This document shows positions 43,006 through 50,938 of a DNA stretch of 64,000 nucleotides, piece by piece. A model generated the notes under the pieces. That model saw only the letters and a list, made by a program, of their open reading frames with translations. It was not told the DNA's origin and did no database searches. The position numbers were made by a program, and so were the translations under genes. Location of the stretch: NCBI RefSeq assembly GCF_000179615.1, contig NZ_AEDD01000002.1, positions 434,001 through 498,000 on the forward strand. The letters are read 5' to 3'. This DNA comes from Paenibacillus curdlanolyticus YK9 (lineage in GTDB: Bacteria; Bacillota; Bacilli; Paenibacillales; Paenibacillaceae). The first letter of the stretch is position 1, and each line of letters begins with the position of its first letter.

Positions 43006-44757
43006 CTAGGCTTTCGTTTTGACCTCAACCGTCCGTGTGCTTGCGTTCCAAACGACCGATATGCCTAATAAATTCCCTATATCCTTGACCGGTACGTAGA
43101 GGCTCCCATTAATCGTAGCTGGGGCAGCCGACAGCGCCGTTTGCTCCCCTGCCACAAGGGCATAAGGCGCTCCATCAGCAATCGTAAATACGCGATCTCC
43201 GTACGTAACGGTTGCTTGCTTCGTCGCTTGATCATATGTCACCTTTGCTCCCACAGCTTCCGTTAGGAAACGGAATGGCACGAACATTCGGTTTGCAGCT
43301 GTCATCATGCTTGGCTGGAACGTTTTCTCGACACCGTCAATCGTCAGCTTTGCTTGCGCTTTGCTGTAATTGCTGTCCTGTGACGCCGCCTTCAGCGGTT
43401 TCGTCAATTCAGCTGGCAAGGCGAACGCATACAGCTTGTTTTCTGCTTGGACGAGCAGCGTATCACCGACGGTTTGGAATGTGCCGTAGGCCCTAGCTCC
43501 CGTTTGGTAGCGGAATAAAGCTTTGCCCGTCGTGACGTTAATCGCATAGACCGTTCCATCGGTCTGCCCGACATACATGCCGGAATCAATCAAATTAAGC
43601 TGACTGATCGGATTGTTCACGCCTTCAATTGTCACATAGGATTGATCCACGATCTTACGGACATGAAGGCTCATATTCCGCTCGTCAGTGAAAAACAGCT
43701 TGCCATGATAAGGACCTGCAATAAGCGTACCGTTATCTTGAATGAATGCAGGCTTCACAACTTTAGGGTCGGCATTCAGGTTGTAGCGATAAACGCCTTG
43801 TCTTTGAGAAATCAAATACAGGTCTTGGCCGTCTATGAGGACATTGCCAAAATATGATTGAACATAACTATTGGCCGGATAGCCCTCTTGTTCAACCGGC
43901 ATGTAGGTTATTGTTTGCAGCTTTTCTCCCGTCGAAAGTGAGAATACATCAATGCGCGTCTGCGGATTGTCGATATCCGGCCACTGATCCGCGTAATAAA
44001 GCTTGTCGCCATCTGCTTTAAGCAATGCGGAATGGCTGCCAGGCAGCCGCCATTTGGTTTTTCCCGTTTTCGGGTCGATTGCATAAGCGGTGCCGACCGT
44101 AATGGCTCCGGATTCGTAAGTATCCATCAGCAGTGTGCCGTTAATCAGGTATGGCGCGTTCGGGATATAAAACGTTTCATTGCGCCAATTCTCCCTGCCG
44201 TTAGAGGTGCTTATCGAGACAATCCCGCTGGCATAGGACGCATACAGCGCCCCATTCGATAGGCTAATCCCTAGAATATCCTGCGGTACTTTCTTGCTTT
44301 TCGAATCAAGCAGTTGATATGAGCGGGTATTTCTCCCTGTGGCGCTGTCTACCCAATAGAGCATGCCTTTTTCCCCGTAAGCATAGATGACACGACCATC
44401 CGTTTGAAGTGCGCCTTGCTTCAGCTTGGTGCCGAATGTCCAAACCGTTTTGCCCGTTTTCACGTTTCTTGCCGTGAGCTTTCCGCCATTTACATAGATG
44501 ACATTGCCGCTCACAATGATAGGAGCTATCAAATCGCGTGTACCATCGGCAGATGGCAAGCTAAGATCGGCGGACCATTTTGGCTTTGCTTGGGGCACCT
44601 TATTCTCGCTGCTAAACGTCGTGTAGCTGGTATAACTCGCATTAGAACCGCTTCCCGCCTGCTGTGCTTGCGCCTCTCCCAGCCCGCTTACGCTGAACAC
44701 CAAAGCAGCGCTTATCGCAACTGCACACAAGGTCTTTTTAGCAAATGGTTTTCTCAA
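43006..44757 (-). CDS. Secreted PQQ-type beta-propeller protein with copper-amine-oxidase-like domain
   Basis: A 583-residue exported protein. The TTG start at 44757 follows GGAGGG; the first residues (LRKPFAKKTLCAVAISAALVFSVSG, read in parts) form a Sec signal peptide, cleaved near AQA. Residues ~60-440 consist of repeated blade motifs such as DPKTGKTKW, NVTTGKALFRYQTG and VKTGKTVWTFG, as in PQQ-binding quinoprotein-like propellers (BamB-like); metal or PQQ ligands are not obvious. The last ~110 residues are a stalk domain with MFVPFRFLTEAVGAKVTYDQ and LYVPVKDIGNLLGISVVWN, the copper-amine-oxidase N-terminal-like domain common in Paenibacillus cell-surface proteins. Likely role: cell-wall-associated scaffold or sensor. 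Confidence 0.85.
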   Translation of the reverse strand: MRKPFAKKTLCAVAISAALVFSVSGLGEAQAQQAGSGSNASYTSYTTFSSENKVPQAKPKWSADLSLPSADGTRDLIAPIIVSGNVIYVNGGKLTARNVKTGKTVWTFGTKLKQGALQTDGRVIYAYGEKGMLYWVDSATGRNTRSYQLLDSKSKKVPQDILGISLSNGALYASYASGIVSISTSNGRENWRNETFYIPNAPYLINGTLLMDTYESGAITVGTAYAIDPKTGKTKWRLPGSHSALLKADGDKLYYADQWPDIDNPQTRIDVFSLSTGEKLQTITYMPVEQEGYPANSYVQSYFGNVLIDGQDLYLISQRQGVYRYNLNADPKVVKPAFIQDNGTLIAGPYHGKLFFTDERNMSLHVRKIVDQSYVTIEGVNNPISQLNLIDSGMYVGQTDGTVYAINVTTGKALFRYQTGARAYGTFQTVGDTLLVQAENKLYAFALPAELTKPLKAASQDSNYSKAQAKLTIDGVEKTFQPSMMTAANRMFVPFRFLTEAVGAKVTYDQATKQATVTYGDRVFTIADGAPYALVAGEQTALSAAPATINGSLYVPVKDIGNLLGISVVWNASTRTVEVKTKA

Positions 44758-44851
44758 ATGAATGATCCCTCCGATTCTATCGTTCGCTTCTTCGCTCTCG
44801 AACGTAATAGACTGGAGTCGATCGCAATATGTTGCATTACGATATAAAAAA

Positions 44852-46039
44852 TTAAGCATCCTTCGCAGTCGCTTCTGAATCCGAACGAAACATCAGCTTG
44901 AGCAGCGGCGGCGTGACGAGCGTGGTGAGGATTACGACCAACACGATCGATGTAAAATATTGCTCCGGAAGCAGACTTGCTTCCAAGCCCGTCGTTGCTA
45001 TAATAAGCGCCACTTCTCCCCGAGAAATCATGCCCGCGCCAATCGAAAGCGATGCGCGATTGCCGAATCCGGTCAGCCTAGCTCCCAGCCCGCCGCCGAT
45101 CCATTTGCTAGCGATGGCCGTCAAAGTAATAAGTAAGAGGAAAAGAAGCTGGCTGCCTAATCCGGCAAAAGAGATATTCAGCCCGATGCTTACGAAAAAT
45201 ACAGGGACGAACAACGTATATGCGATAGGTTCTACCTTGTGTTCAACCTCATGCTTGAAGGACGTCTGCGAGATGCTTATGCCTGCCGCAAAGGCGCCAA
45301 TAATAGCTGCCACGCCCATCCGCTCAGCAAAATAAGCAAATAAAAAGCAAAATACTAATGCAATACTCATGACAGCTTCTGTTACATGAATCGTTGACAA
45401 ACGTTTCATCACATAAGGAATCGCAAACCAGCCCGCAAGCACAATAACGACAAAGAAGATCGCTTTTTTGAGAAATACCATCGATAATGAGACATCAGAC
45501 TCCCCGCCCAGCAAGCTCATCATGACCGCGAGCAGCAGCACGACAATGACATCATCCACGACAGCAGCGCCGAGTATGGTAGTCCCTTCGCTCGAATGCA
45601 GCTGATTCATCTCCTTCAATGTCTGAACAGAGATGCTCACTGACGTTGCGCACAGCAGCAAACCGATGAATATCGATTGAGCGTTCGCCAATCCCATCGC
45701 TTGCGCGACCCCATATCCGCCGATAAAAGGCAGGACAATTCCGCCTATGGCCACAGCGAATGAGGCTTTCCAGTTCTTTCGTAATTGATCGAGATCCGTC
45801 TCAAGTCCTGCAATAAACATGAGTAAGACGACGCCAATCTCTGAGAAATCATGAATCAATGCACTCGGTTCAATCCAATTCAGCACGGCAGGTCCAAGCA
45901 CAATGCCAGCCAACAGCTTGCCCAGCACCGAAGGCTGCCCGATCCGTACGGACAAATCGCCAGCCAGCTTAGTCGCTGCAATTACCATTACAAGGGTTAG
46001 AAAAATAGCCAATCTCATCACGCCTTTCTTATTATTCAT
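44852..46039 (-). CDS. Cation/H+ antiporter, CPA2 (GerN/NapA-like)
   Basis: A 395-residue antiporter with 12-13 helices. The paired acidic residues of electrogenic Na+/H+ exchangers are in GAAVVDDVIVVLLL (Asp-Asp near residues 159-160), and the crossed unwound helices show GLLLCATSVSISVQTL and SRGEVALIIATTGL. The VLGKLLAGIVLGPAVLNWI N-terminal helix is typical. It ends without a TrkA-type domain, unlike KefB/C, so it resembles GerN or NapA. It likely exports Na+ or K+. SD AGGGA lies just before the ATG. Its ~108-nt leader with repeated GGAGACTGT arms suggests RNA-level control. Confidence 0.88.
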   Translation of the reverse strand: MNNKKGVMRLAIFLTLVMVIAATKLAGDLSVRIGQPSVLGKLLAGIVLGPAVLNWIEPSALIHDFSEIGVVLLMFIAGLETDLDQLRKNWKASFAVAIGGIVLPFIGGYGVAQAMGLANAQSIFIGLLLCATSVSISVQTLKEMNQLHSSEGTTILGAAVVDDVIVVLLLAVMMSLLGGESDVSLSMVFLKKAIFFVVIVLAGWFAIPYVMKRLSTIHVTEAVMSIALVFCFLFAYFAERMGVAAIIGAFAAGISISQTSFKHEVEHKVEPIAYTLFVPVFFVSIGLNISFAGLGSQLLFLLLITLTAIASKWIGGGLGARLTGFGNRASLSIGAGMISRGEVALIIATTGLEASLLPEQYFTSIVLVVILTTLVTPPLLKLMFRSDSEATAKDA

Positions 46040-46061
46040 TTTTCCCTAAAAACGCAAAAAA

Positions 46062-46123
46062 GGAGACTGTAAGATACAGTCTCCCCTCATTCAGGCAGAG
46101 GAATCCCGTAAATGACAGTCTCC
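46062..46123 (-). promoter_or_regulatory. Structured leader of the antiporter gene with terminator hairpin and duplicated arm
   Basis: On the minus strand GGAGACTGT occurs at 46123-46115 and again at 46084-46076. Only one complement, ACAGTCTCC (46070-46062), follows, then TTTTTTGCG. The near copy forms a perfect 10-bp terminator hairpin with a 3-base loop; the far copy could compete for the same strand. Between the copies lies a CCTC-GAGG hairpin with loop TGCCTGAAT. I cannot name a known riboswitch class; a cation-responsive element is a guess from the gene. Confidence 0.65.
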
Positions 46124-46153
46124 TCCGCTTGTTGCTTATGCAATTGTAGCTTC

Positions 46154-46183
46154 ATTATACCGAATACCCATGAAGCACGGCAA
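46154..46183 (-). promoter_or_regulatory. Promoter of the antiporter leader
   Basis: On the minus strand TTGCCG (46183-46178), 18 bases, TATAAT (46159-46154). Predicted start near 46147 gives a leader of about 108 nt. Confidence 0.65.
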
Positions 46184-46207
46184 CCCTTGGCGCGTCAATT
46201 CGCGGGA

Positions 46208-46507
46208 TTAAGAAATCTCACCGGACTCCAGCTGCTCCCGGCAAAAGTCCGCCAGCACCGCGAGCTCCTCATCCTCGAGCTCGATTTCGAGATAACGGTC
46301 GGTCGCACGCTCACGCAGCTCATACCGTACAATACGGGAAGCCGCTTCCTCTACGCTGTAGATGACGCGCGCGTACACGCCCTGCTCCTCATAGAGCTCG
46401 TCGTCATCTGGAACGTCGAGGTCAAGAATAAATTCATACCGTTTGCCGGCTAGAATACCGAACGGGTCTTTCACAAATTCTACGCTATATTCTGTAATCG
46501 TTAACAT
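46208..46507 (-). CDS. DUF6509-type small protein
   Basis: A 99-residue acidic, cytoplasmic protein. It starts MLTITEYSVEFVKDPFGILAG and has FILDLDVPDDDELYEEQGVY and IELEDEELAVLADFCREQLE, the pattern of the DUF6509 family of Bacillales (sometimes mislabelled as pullulanase). No catalytic site is visible. The gene overlaps the helicase gene by 7 bases and has AGAGGGTG upstream, so it is the last member of the MarR-MFS-helicase operon. Function unknown. Confidence 0.65.
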   Translation of the reverse strand: MLTITEYSVEFVKDPFGILAGKRYEFILDLDVPDDDELYEEQGVYARVIYSVEEAASRIVRYELRERATDRYLEIELEDEELAVLADFCREQLESGEIS

Positions 46508-48444
46508 GGGGACACCCTCTCTGCTCCTGGCGGCAGGAATTTCTCGACTTGCTCCCGTACATCCTCGCGATTCAGCTGCTCCCCATAAATCGTTACATCA
46601 CCGCGATCGTCGCGGGTACGAATCAAACGGCCGACGCCTTGCTTCAAGCGAAGCAGCATATAAGGCATGTCGACCTCGTGGAACGGGTCCGAGGCATCCT
46701 TCCGTTTAGCAGCAAAGACTGGATCATTCGGCGGGAACGGCAACGCCCAAATGATGACATGCGCGAGCGACGGTCCCGGAATGTCTAGGCCTTCCCATAG
46801 CGTAACGGCACATAATACGCTTCGCTCATCATTTTGGAACATCGCGATCAAGTGGCTAATTTCCGCAGAGCTCTCGAATAGGAATCGGATATCGTTCGCT
46901 TCCGGGTATTGCGCCAAATCGTGACGGAATCGTTCCAGCTCTTCGAAGGATGGGAATAAAATCAGGCTGCCGCCCTCCGACCTCCGCAAGCCTTCAAGGA
47001 CTGATTTCATCTTGGCAGCGGAATGGCTGTCCGTCTCGGCGTGGAGAGCTGTTCGCATCTGCTTTCCGTAGTCATAAGGCGATGCGACCGTAAAGGACAG
47101 ATAGTCCTTTATCCCTAAGCTCTGCGCAATATAATTAAACGAGCCGTCTACTGAAAGCGTCGCAGATGAGAAGACGACTGGCATTTTTCTAGCAAATACG
47201 CGCTCTTGCAAAATCTCTTTGACCTTGCGCGGCATAATCACTAACGTGATCCCATCCTGGTCCTCCATGACCCAAGAGATCAGCATCTCAGGCTGTTTGA
47301 ACAAGGAGAGCGCGAGCTGAATCATTTCGAGATGCTCTTCGACGATTTTGAGCTGATAATCATCGATTGTATATAAGCCGCTCTCGAACACGAGCTCTTC
47401 TTCAATGACGGCAAGCTGATGGCTAAATCGATTAATTTCACGAATCAAAGAATCGCTGAGCAGCACCTCTTTCCGGTTGGACGCCGGAACGGCAACGCTT
47501 TGCTGGTCCAACAGCTTGAACATCGACTCGCTCGCATAGATCGCTTCTTCAATGGCTAGGGCAAGCGTCTCGCGCACCTCGCCTTCGAGCAATCGTGTCA
47601 CAATACTCTCGAACAAGGAATGCTTCAGCTTGTACGTCAAAGCCTGCTGCGCCGCCGTTTCAAGCAGATGCCCTTCGTCAAAAACGACGGAGCTGTGCTC
47701 AGGCAGCAAAGGCAGCTGTCCTTCGCGTTTTCTCGCATCGTAGGTCCAAACATGCTCCATGTAGAAGTCATGCGAACAAATAATGAGGTCCGCCGATTTG
47801 CGATAATGCTCGCGGGAAAGCGTTTGGCCGCAGCGATGGCGCTGATGGCAGACCAAGCAATCCTGGAACACGTCCCAGCCGATATCGTTCCACTCCGCAT
47901 CGGTCAGCTCAGGATAATCTTTACGGTTTCCATAAGGATGGAACGCTTGCATCGTGTCCGGTCGATGGACGAAGGTCGGCAGGGTGTCGTATATATCACG
48001 GAACAACACCGCTTCCTCCGCATTCACGCGCGCTTCATCCAGCTTGTTCAAGCAAATATATTGATCGGGCGACTTGCCCAGACGCGCATCGATCGTCAAG
48101 TTCAAATGCCGCGCCAGCTTCGCGATATCCCCTTCGGGCTTTACGAGCTGCTCGATCAATGACTCGTCCGCACATGCGATAATCGCCGGCTTCCGAGTAT
48201 AGCGTGCATAAGTAATTGCATAAAGCAAATAAACGAGCGTCTTGCCCGTCCCCACACCGGCTTCAGCGAAAATCGTCGCTTTCTCGTTATAGGCGCGCTC
48301 CAGCTGAAAAGCCATGTAGATTTGCTCATCCCGTACCTCAAAGCCAGCTTCAGGAAGCAGTTCATAGAAAACGTCCGCAATCCAGTCGCTCGCTTGCTGC
48401 ATGAATGGTGTTCCAGGATCAAATTCAAACGGATAAGTTGTCAA
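46501..48444 (-). CDS. ATP-dependent DNA helicase of the DinG/XPD (YoaA) type
   Basis: A 647-residue superfamily 2 helicase. Walker A is EAGVGTGKTLVYLL (Gly-Thr-Gly-Lys-Thr at residues 65-69), the DEAH-like box is SVVFDEGHLLE (DEGH), and motif VI is LKQGVGRLIRTRDDRGDV. Four cysteines between motifs Ia and II (one in DQYICLNKL, three in QDCLVCHQRHRC) fit the Fe-S cluster of XPD/DinG enzymes. It should unwind DNA 5'-to-3' in repair of stalled forks or R-loops. The TTG start overlaps the stop of the MFS gene by 4 bases. Its place behind a MarR regulator and a drug-type transporter is unusual. Confidence 0.9.
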   Translation of the reverse strand: MTTYPFEFDPGTPFMQQASDWIADVFYELLPEAGFEVRDEQIYMAFQLERAYNEKATIFAEAGVGTGKTLVYLLYAITYARYTRKPAIIACADESLIEQLVKPEGDIAKLARHLNLTIDARLGKSPDQYICLNKLDEARVNAEEAVLFRDIYDTLPTFVHRPDTMQAFHPYGNRKDYPELTDAEWNDIGWDVFQDCLVCHQRHRCGQTLSREHYRKSADLIICSHDFYMEHVWTYDARKREGQLPLLPEHSSVVFDEGHLLETAAQQALTYKLKHSLFESIVTRLLEGEVRETLALAIEEAIYASESMFKLLDQQSVAVPASNRKEVLLSDSLIREINRFSHQLAVIEEELVFESGLYTIDDYQLKIVEEHLEMIQLALSLFKQPEMLISWVMEDQDGITLVIMPRKVKEILQERVFARKMPVVFSSATLSVDGSFNYIAQSLGIKDYLSFTVASPYDYGKQMRTALHAETDSHSAAKMKSVLEGLRRSEGGSLILFPSFEELERFRHDLAQYPEANDIRFLFESSAEISHLIAMFQNDERSVLCAVTLWEGLDIPGPSLAHVIIWALPFPPNDPVFAAKRKDASDPFHEVDMPYMLLRLKQGVGRLIRTRDDRGDVTIYGEQLNREDVREQVEKFLPPGAERVSPC

Positions 48445-49664
48445 TCGGGCTTAGCCTCCACATCGTTCGTAAACTGCATCACTCCATTATACCGTAAATA
48501 GATAAGGAATAAAATGAGGAATACCGCCATGAACCCAGCAGCGATTTGGTACATCATACCGTAAGAAGTTACGGAAGATACGACGCCAAGCAGCAACGCC
48601 CCGATCGCAACGCCAAAGTCTGTCGAATTATAAAACATGCTGTTCGCTTCGGCATGCTTCTCCTCTGGCATAACACGAATCATCCACGCCTGCAGCGTTG
48701 GCTGAATAGCTCCAAATCCAAGGCCGTACAATAACGCCGAGAGAATCAGCATCAGCATGGATGTCGTATGAGCAAGCACCGTCAGGCTTGCCATGACGCT
48801 GATTGCTGCAGGGATAAGCACGATGGCTGGGCCTCTGCTGTCGAACAATTTTCCGGAAATCGGCCTCACGATGAGTATCGTTACGACATTAAACAAGAAA
48901 AACAGCCCGACCTGCTCCAAATGAACCGATTGGCCGAACAGTGCAATAAAGCTCAACAAGCCGCTATAAGTGATCGACAGAAGCGCATTAAGCAGAGCAG
49001 GCATTAGTAGCTTTGTCGGAAATCGGCGCGTTGCTTGTTTACGATCGTTTATGGGCATTCTGCTCGTAGCCAAAAACTTAGGCTGCGGAGGAATTGCGCG
49101 TGTCATAAGCAGCAAAGGAACCATAAATAATAGCGTGGCCGTGCCTACCGCAACAAGCATCCCGAAGCCTGCGTGCTTCATCACGTTCATGCCAATCGCA
49201 GGCCCAATCGACATCGCAAGGCTGGATGATAAGCCAAAATAGCCGATACCCTCGCCGATTCTGTCCGCAGGGATAATCTGCGATACGAGCGTCGGAATGA
49301 TCGTGCTGGCCATGCCAAAGCCAACCCCGTAGCCGATGCGCATGACGAGCAAAGAGCCAATCGAGTCAGCTGCTGCATATAATGCGGTCGTTAATGCAGC
49401 TAGTGCGATGCCAAGAAACAGAATGGTGGAACGGGGAAGCTTGCGCATGAGCGCAGCGGTTACGAATCGAGTGCCAATCGCAGAAGCTGCAAAAACGCTA
49501 GTGACAAGGCTAACGCCAAAGTCGCTAGCGCCGAACTCCGATTTGACGTAGGCGGGAAACGAAGAGAGCAGCATTTGCAAATTTAAAAACAATAAAAATG
49601 AGCTGAAAGTTAGTGCCAGGAACGATAACGTCCAAAGTCTAGTTGCAGATTCTTGGTGTGGCAT
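48441..49664 (-). CDS. MFS efflux transporter
   Basis: A 407-residue twelve-helix major facilitator. The loop between helices 2 and 3 reads RFVTAALMRKLPRSTILFLGI, and motif C-like glycine-rich helix 5 is GYFGLSSSLAMSIGPAIGM, both typical of drug:H+ antiporters. The second half has VRPISGKLFDSRGPAIVLI. The start ATG follows GGAGAGATAAGG, 11 bases after the MarR gene. It probably expels a compound that is also the ligand of the MarR repressor. Overlaps the helicase gene downstream. Confidence 0.85.
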   Translation of the reverse strand: MPHQESATRLWTLSFLALTFSSFLLFLNLQMLLSSFPAYVKSEFGASDFGVSLVTSVFAASAIGTRFVTAALMRKLPRSTILFLGIALAALTTALYAAADSIGSLLVMRIGYGVGFGMASTIIPTLVSQIIPADRIGEGIGYFGLSSSLAMSIGPAIGMNVMKHAGFGMLVAVGTATLLFMVPLLLMTRAIPPQPKFLATSRMPINDRKQATRRFPTKLLMPALLNALLSITYSGLLSFIALFGQSVHLEQVGLFFLFNVVTILIVRPISGKLFDSRGPAIVLIPAAISVMASLTVLAHTTSMLMLILSALLYGLGFGAIQPTLQAWMIRVMPEEKHAEANSMFYNSTDFGVAIGALLLGVVSSVTSYGMMYQIAAGFMAVFLILFLIYLRYNGVMQFTNDVEAKPD

Positions 49665-49675
49665 CCTTATCTCTC

Positions 49676-50128
49676 CTAGTTGTCTTCAATCATGCTGTCA
49701 ATTTGGGCGGAAATCTTGCTAATTAAACGGATAAGGGTATCATATTCTTCAGTCGTCATGCAGGACTTCACTTCCGCGATGACCTGCTTCTCGATCGGCA
49801 GCGTCTCTTGCATCATCTGCCGTCCTTTATCCGTAATATAGACGAGAAACGAACGACGATCCTTCGTGCCTGCTTTTTTATAGATCAAGCCTTTCTCCTC
49901 GAGCAGGTCCAATATTCTCGTTGTCGTCGGCTTGTCCTTCCCCGCTCGCTCCGCAATCTCCTTCTGAATCAAGCCGTCCGCCCGATCGATTTGATAAAGA
50001 ATCGACCATTGCTCGGGCGTAATCTCGTAAGGCTTCAGACGGTTTTGCAGCAATGCCGAGAGCTTACGATAAGTCATACCCGTCATGAAGCCGACCGATC
50101 GCTCAAGTCCTTTGTGATCTACAGGCAC
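49676..50128 (-). CDS. MarR-family regulator of the MFS/helicase operon
   Basis: A 150-residue MarR protein. The wHTH spans about residues 35-100: TPEQWSILYQIDRADGLIQKEIAERAGKDKPTTTRILDLLEEKGLI (in parts), and the wing has GTKDRRSFLVYITDKG. It starts with GTG. A sigma-A promoter with overlapping repeats (TATAGTTG twice) lies 40 bases upstream, so it likely represses its own operon: itself, the MFS transporter, the DinG-like helicase and the DUF6509 gene. Ligand unknown. Confidence 0.87.
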   Translation of the reverse strand: MPVDHKGLERSVGFMTGMTYRKLSALLQNRLKPYEITPEQWSILYQIDRADGLIQKEIAERAGKDKPTTTRILDLLEEKGLIYKKAGTKDRRSFLVYITDKGRQMMQETLPIEKQVIAEVKSCMTTEEYDTLIRLISKISAQIDSMIEDN

Positions 50129-50169
50129 TCCAACACATCCTTCTGCATATTAAAATAATTGTTATGACA

Positions 50170-50198
50170 ACTATATATCAAGCAACTATATTTGTCAA
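50170..50198 (-). promoter_or_regulatory. Promoter of the MarR-MFS-helicase operon
   Basis: On the minus strand TTGACA (50198-50193), exactly 17 bases, TATAGT (50175-50170). TATAGTTG occurs twice across it, and TTGTCATAACAA follows the -10 as an imperfect palindrome: likely MarR operator. Confidence 0.75.
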
Positions 50199-50302
50199 AC
50201 ATGCGCTTAGGACGGAATGCTGTCAATCCAAACATGACATGCCAGGATGATTGAACCATTTGGGATTATACTACATTTTACAATACGGGAATATATAATC
50301 AT

Positions 50303-50333
50303 GCAAAAAAGGCCGCAAATGCTCCAGCCTTGC
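50303..50333 (-). terminator. Terminator of the GNAT gene
   Basis: On the minus strand GCAAGGC and GCCTTTTTTGC with a 13-base loop give a short stem with a U6 run, 20 bases past the stop. Confidence 0.6.
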
Positions 50334-50354
50334 ATCGGTTTATTCAAACATACC

Positions 50355-50921
50355 CTATAGAAGCTTTTCAAATTTGCTGAAGCCCGTCGCTAACGCAGCG
50401 ATATAAGATTCCCCAATATACGTGTAGCCCATACGCTGATAGAAGTTGTTTAGAAAAGGATTCGAACGAATGCAATCCAGCCGAATGCGGTCCTGTCCTG
50501 GAAAACGAATCCCCCGCTCTGCCCATTTCATCATGTGTTCGCCAAGCTGCAAACCGCTGAAGGCGCGCGATATCGCAAGCCGATGCAAATAAACCGCGCC
50601 GTCATGCCCCTCTTCTCCCCACAGCTCGCGGTCCCACGCGCTTGGCTGCGGCAGCAGCATGACCATCCCGGCAAGCGGGTCCGAATGTCTGCGGCTTCTA
50701 AAGCCATACACATGCCCGCGCACGATGGCGTCCTGCGTGTTATGCGAATCCTCGCCCTGCAGCAATCCGCTCCACTGCGTTGATCCATTGCGCTTAAACC
50801 ATTCCGCAGTCTGAATCAGCAGCGACAAGACGTCTTCCGTGTCTGCTTCTCTTGCTTGAAAAGCAACGATATCGTCGGTTACATGCTCGTCTGTGATGAA
50901 GGATGGACTGAAATTGATCAT
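50355..50921 (-). CDS. GNAT-family N-acetyltransferase
   Basis: A 188-residue GNAT protein. The acetyl-CoA site lies in LHRLAISRAFSGLQLGEHMMKWAE (in parts; the usual QxxGxG loop is reduced to FSGLQLG), and the terminal region is NPFLNNFYQRMGYTYIGE, the standard NxxAxxFYxxxGF pattern. The ATG at 50921 follows AGGAGGG by 5 bases; a longer frame to 50942 would overlap the preceding gene. It follows the DUF3895-like gene by 17 bases and may be cotranscribed. Substrate unknown. Confidence 0.85.
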   Translation of the reverse strand: MINFSPSFITDEHVTDDIVAFQAREADTEDVLSLLIQTAEWFKRNGSTQWSGLLQGEDSHNTQDAIVRGHVYGFRSRRHSDPLAGMVMLLPQPSAWDRELWGEEGHDGAVYLHRLAISRAFSGLQLGEHMMKWAERGIRFPGQDRIRLDCIRSNPFLNNFYQRMGYTYIGESYIAALATGFSKFEKLL

Positions 50922-50938
50922 GATAACCCTCCTGCTTT

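Noticed and set aside
42637-43068. Plus-strand frames of 64 and 77 codons before the aminotransferase gene
   Set aside because: They run through the T-box leader in antisense and lack ribosome-binding sites.
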